DNA of 8,024 bases from Treponema sp. Lineage in GTDB: Bacteria > Spirochaetota > Spirochaetia > Treponematales > Breznakiellaceae. Numbering within the stretch: the stretch's first letter is position 1; the number at the start of each line of letters is the position of its first letter. The stretch covers positions 1-8,024 of the forward strand of contig WQXE01000085.1 in the NCBI GenBank assembly GCA_009784995.1, written 5' to 3'. The notes beneath the pieces were generated by a model. That model was not told the DNA's origin, made no database searches, and was given only the letters and a program-made list of their open reading frames with translations. A program made the position numbers and the translations under genes. Below are positions 6,393 to 8,024 of the stretch, one piece after another.

Positions 6393-6455
6393 TGGACAAA
6401 AATTACAAAAAGAGCGAAGGAAGCCAAAGAGATTTGGTGGGGGAATAGAAATTAA
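6393..6455 (+). pseudogene. 3'-end relic of the KDPG aldolase gene
   Basis: Translates as WTKITKRAKEAKEIWWGNRN then TAA. The intact aldolase at 5319-5381 ends WTEITKRAKEAKEIWRGNRK then TGA. At DNA level 57 of 63 bases agree, with no gap. Upstream, 6370-6392 still resembles 5290-5318 loosely but carries a deletion of about 5 bases and a broken frame, so the rest of the gene is missing. Three of the six differences are silent or stop-to-stop, which fits descent from a functional paralogue or a related strain's gene better than a recent copy of the neighbour. It lies between the GxxExxY gene and the protease gene. The 90 bases to its left (6303-6392) show no recognisable feature. Confidence 0.85.
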
Positions 6456-6475
6456 ATTTTATGTCCGCGGATTGC

Positions 6476-6503
6476 GTACCTGCGGTATGTATACCTTTGG
6501 TAT
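6476..6503. repeat. Pair of ATACC-N3-GGTAT palindromes, left of the protease gene
   Basis: GTACC-TGC-GGTAT (6476-6488) and ATACC-TTT-GGTAT (6491-6503), two bases apart. The first has one departure from the consensus. They end 12 bases before the stop codon of the aspartic protease gene and follow the aldolase relic, matching the place of the single palindrome at 5386-5398 after the intact aldolase gene. No T-tract follows on either strand, so they are poor candidates for intrinsic terminators. Confidence 0.75.
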
Positions 6504-6515
6504 GACGCTGATTTT

Positions 6516-6926
6516 TCATTTTATCTTATGAATTATTTGATCTCCATGCACCCCAACAAGCTCTCGGCGAGGATTAATTGTTAAGTCCATAGCTTCAAGC
6601 GGAATAGCACCTAACAATATATCATCAGCATCCGGTAATACAAGAGCTTCACAGGTTGTACGGCGATTTTTCCATCTGACTTCCACTGGACCTGCCAAAT
6701 CAAAATCTCCAGGTGATCCATCAGCAAGAGTTCCTGTTTCAGTACCTACTATATCAAGTCCAAGTTTTTCACGGGTAGCTTCGTTAATAACAAGAGTCCA
6801 TGCACCTGTATCGACAATTGAATTAACAGTAACTTGTCTGATTTCCTGCTCTTTTATAAGTCCTCGCCGAACTGCCATTAAATCACCAGCGTTTTTCAAA
6901 GTAATCTCTGTGTGTACTATAGACAT
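6516..6926 (-). CDS. Clan AA (retropepsin-like) aspartic protease
   Basis: 136 aa from the ATG at 6926. It has the catalytic motif VDTGA (D39-T40-G41) of retropepsin-like proteases, a following hydrophobic strand (WTLVIN), and the second psi-loop segment DDILLGAIPLEAMDL (101-115). This is the usual plan of the small bacterial clan AA family, which has one Asp per chain and so should act as a homodimer. The start is set by AAAGGAGG (6938-6931) four bases upstream; an earlier in-frame ATG at 6947 lies before that site and is rejected. Cytoplasmic: no signal peptide or membrane segment. It is a single gene with its own promoter, enclosed by palindrome pairs. About ten Ala codons include no GCG, unlike the left-hand genes, which suggests acquisition. 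Target protein unknown. Confidence 0.88.
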   Translation of the reverse strand: MSIVHTEITLKNAGDLMAVRRGLIKEQEIRQVTVNSIVDTGAWTLVINEATREKLGLDIVGTETGTLADGSPGDFDLAGPVEVRWKNRRTTCEALVLPDADDILLGAIPLEAMDLTINPRRELVGVHGDQIIHKIK

Positions 6927-6930
6927 AATA

Positions 6931-6938
6931 CCTCCTTT
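6931..6938 (-). promoter_or_regulatory. Strong ribosome binding site that fixes the protease start
   Basis: AAAGGAGG on the minus strand, four bases before the ATG at 6926. It decides against the upstream in-frame ATG at 6947. Confidence 0.85.
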
Positions 6939-6955
6939 GATAAACATTACTATCT

Positions 6956-6984
6956 AATATAATATACGATTGTTTCATTGACAA
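6956..6984 (-). promoter_or_regulatory. Sigma-70-type promoter of the aspartic protease gene
   Basis: Minus strand TTGTCA (6984-6979), 17-base spacer, TATATT (6961-6956). Transcription should start near 6949, leaving a leader of about 23 bases that contains the strong ribosome site. Promoter and gene together lie between the two palindrome pairs, so the unit carries its own expression signals. Confidence 0.55.
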
Positions 6985-6993
6985 GGAAAAAAG

Positions 6994-7046
6994 GAGGGAT
7001 TAATTTAGGGTCAAGTTGGAAGCACTGCGCAGAATGAGGGATTAAT
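6994..7046 (+). repeat. Short direct repeat GAGGGATTAAT upstream of the protease promoter
   Basis: The 11-mer occurs at 6994-7004 and 7036-7046, 42 bases apart, between the protease promoter and the right palindrome pair. No reading frame or RNA fold of note is seen in 6985-7063. Its role is unknown, and chance is possible. Confidence 0.4.
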
Positions 7047-7063
7047 ATTTTTTACTACGAATC

Positions 7064-7090
7064 ATACCTGCGGTATCATACCACAGGTAT
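7064..7090. repeat. Pair of ATACC-N3-GGTAT palindromes, right of the protease gene
   Basis: ATACC-TGC-GGTAT (7064-7076) and ATACC-ACA-GGTAT (7078-7090), one base apart. The two 13-mers are also inverted copies of each other at 12 of 13 positions, so the whole 27 bases can fold as one long hairpin or two short ones. The second unit begins direct-repeat copy B. They lie 31 bases beyond the stop codon of the beta-helix gene, but no T-tract follows in that direction. Confidence 0.75.
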
Positions 7091-7157
7091 GGACACGAAT
7101 AGGTAGCTGTTACTAAATAAACTACCAACCAGTAGGTATACTGGAATCCAGGTTTTC
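7078..7157. repeat. Direct repeat, copy B (partner at 5386-5473)
   Basis: Runs from ATACC-ACA-GGTAT-GGACACGAAT through GTAGCTGTTACTAAATAAAC to AATCCAGGTTTTC. Its right half is the coding end of the beta-helix gene (TENLDSSIPTGW and stop). Relative to copy A it lacks about 9 bases after GGACACGAAT and has a 2-base insertion in the A-rich stretch near 7114. Confidence 0.85.
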
Positions 7158-8024
7158 AGTTATTCCAATCGTAGATTCTTTGCGCCTGGTATTTGTAAAA
7201 AATACAGCATGACCATAATTATTACGTATAGTTGAATCATTTATTCTAACTACATTTTCATTAATAGAGTCATCTGTAAAACCTGTAATTATTCCGCCTG
7301 TTTTTATAAAAAATGAATTACTTTCACTTTGTGAACTACCATTACTTATTCGTACTCCTCCGCCGCGGCTTAATAAAGACGCAGTAACTGTATTACCAAA
7401 TATTTCTCCGCCTTCCATTTTAAAAGTTGCAGGAAAACCTGTTGTTCCTGCCACATACACACCACCGCCTGAAGCATTGGATGTTGAGCCAGAAGAAGTA
7501 GCGGTATTCCCAAATATCTTGCCGCCTTTCATGGTAAAATCAGTTTGTTCTACATAAACACCGCCTCCATTTGCTCCACTGGCAGATGAACTTGAAACTG
7601 AATTACCGGATATTTCGCCACCTTCCATAACAAAGTTTCCGTATGCTAATACACCACCGCCATTACCAGTAGTCGTAAGCAATGAAGTAACTGTCGAATT
7701 TCCACTAATTTTACCATTTTTCATAGTAAATGCGGCGGTAGAAGAAATCGCAACACCGCCTCCTGCACCTAATGCTCTGTTATTAATGATTTCTCCGCCA
7801 TTCATAATAAACTTGCCACCTTCATTTTGACCAAGAGCAGTTAAAGCAAGACTTAAAACTACACCTCCGCCTCTGGAACTAGTATTTGTATTTCCGGTAA
7901 TTATAACTCCATGATTCATAATCAACATAGCGTCTGCGGCTACAACAACTAAAGCATTATTATTAGAAACACGACCTTGCAAAGTTAGATTATTATCCAA
8001 TACTAAAGTTACACCTGATCGAAC
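7122..8024 (-). CDS. Right-handed beta-helix repeat protein, 5' end beyond the window
   Basis: At least 300 residues, open to the right edge: the frame runs without a stop to 8024 (VRSGVTLVLDNNLTLQGR...), so the true start and any signal peptide lie outside. The visible chain is built of imperfect repeats of about 25-35 residues with the pattern GGGV-x(5-14)-F-x-M-x-GG-x-I-x-GN-(T/S), followed by a Ser/Thr/Ala-rich linker. Six GGGV units and seven M-x-x-G-x-I-x-x-N-type strands can be counted. This is the parallel beta-helix plan of secreted or surface proteins with Pmp-like or pectate-lyase-like solenoids. The C-terminus (GHAVFFTNTRRKESTIGITENLDSSIPTGW region) has no membrane anchor or sorting motif. 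Such proteins are numerous in treponemes, as I recall them, and usually lack a known function. Its last 12 codons recur as a relic at 5438-5476. Confidence 0.85.
   Translation of the reverse strand, partial: VRSGVTLVLDNNLTLQGRVSNNNALVVVAADAMLIMNHGVIITGNTNTSSRGGGVVLSLALTALGQNEGGKFIMNGGEIINNRALGAGGGVAISSTAAFTMKNGKISGNSTVTSLLTTTGNGGGVLAYGNFVMEGGEISGNSVSSSSASGANGGGVYVEQTDFTMKGGKIFGNTATSSGSTSNASGGGVYVAGTTGFPATFKMEGGEIFGNTVTASLLSRGGGVRISNGSSQSESNSFFIKTGGIITGFTDDSINENVVRINDSTIRNNYGHAVFFTNTRRKESTIGITENLDSSIPTGW
7281..7925 (-). repeat. Coding repeat array of the beta-helix protein
   Basis: Degenerate coding repeats, one per solenoid turn. The best-kept words are GGGV, MxGGxI and GNT/GNS, for example MEGGEISGNSV, MKGGKIFGNTA and MEGGEIFGNTV. 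Linkers differ in length and are Ser/Thr-rich, and the DNA copies are diverged rather than identical, which argues against recent slippage. Confidence 0.75.

Noticed and set aside
6178..6531. Plus-strand ORF of 117 aa with a hydrophobic stretch (IFYFFYFSFLLVLFSYYIAAI)
   Set aside because: It starts inside the inverted repeat antisense to the GxxExxY gene, has no ribosome site, and passes through the aldolase relic in a different frame from the real aldolase tail. The hydrophobic run comes from T-rich DNA.
5386..7090. CRISPR-like array
   Set aside because: The palindromes are irregularly spaced, come in abutting pairs, and have genes rather than uniform spacers between them.

Overview
The window reads as a low-GC chromosome of a host-associated spirochaete, most likely Treponema-like. 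This is inferred, not proven. It rests on the style of the repeat-rich beta-helix protein at the right end and on the company it keeps: a GxxExxY gene, a clan AA aspartic protease and the tail of a PD-(D/E)XK transposase-type nuclease. No rRNA, tRNA, CRISPR array, integrase or complete insertion sequence is visible.

Left part, about 1-5381, is ordinary gene-dense DNA. A three-gene minus-strand operon (ATPase 3481-2792, permease 2789-1344, permease 1344-28) encodes a MacB/LolCDE-type ABC transporter. It has a good promoter at 3546-3518, tight stop/start spacing and no visible membrane-fusion partner. Next come two divergent genes: a DegT/DnrJ/EryC1-family sugar aminotransferase (minus) and a KDPG/KHG-type aldolase (plus). 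They are separated by only 23 bp, with a symmetric -10 box between them, so both transcripts may be leaderless or nearly so. These genes use GCG heavily for alanine.

Right part, about 5382-8024, is a mosaic accessory region whose Ala codons shift to GCT/GCA. It holds, in order: a relic of the 3' end of a beta-helix gene, the C-terminal remnant of an Rpn-like nuclease, a GxxExxY gene bounded by 26-bp inverted repeats, a relic of the 3' end of the aldolase gene, a retropepsin-like aspartic protease lying between two pairs of short palindromes, and the 3' part of a beta-helix surface protein gene that runs off the window.

The main observation is that the order [aldolase 3' end - ATACC-N3-GGTAT palindrome - beta-helix 3' end] occurs twice. 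Copy A (about 5319-5476) has the intact aldolase and only a stub of the beta-helix gene. Copy B (about 6393-7160) has only a stub of the aldolase gene and the real beta-helix gene. In copy B the protease gene sits exactly where the palindrome lies in copy A, so A looks like an empty site and B like an occupied one. This suggests two layers of insertion or duplication: a segment carrying the Rpn remnant and GxxExxY gene between copies A and B, and a roughly 0.6-kb protease cassette bounded by palindromes inside copy B.
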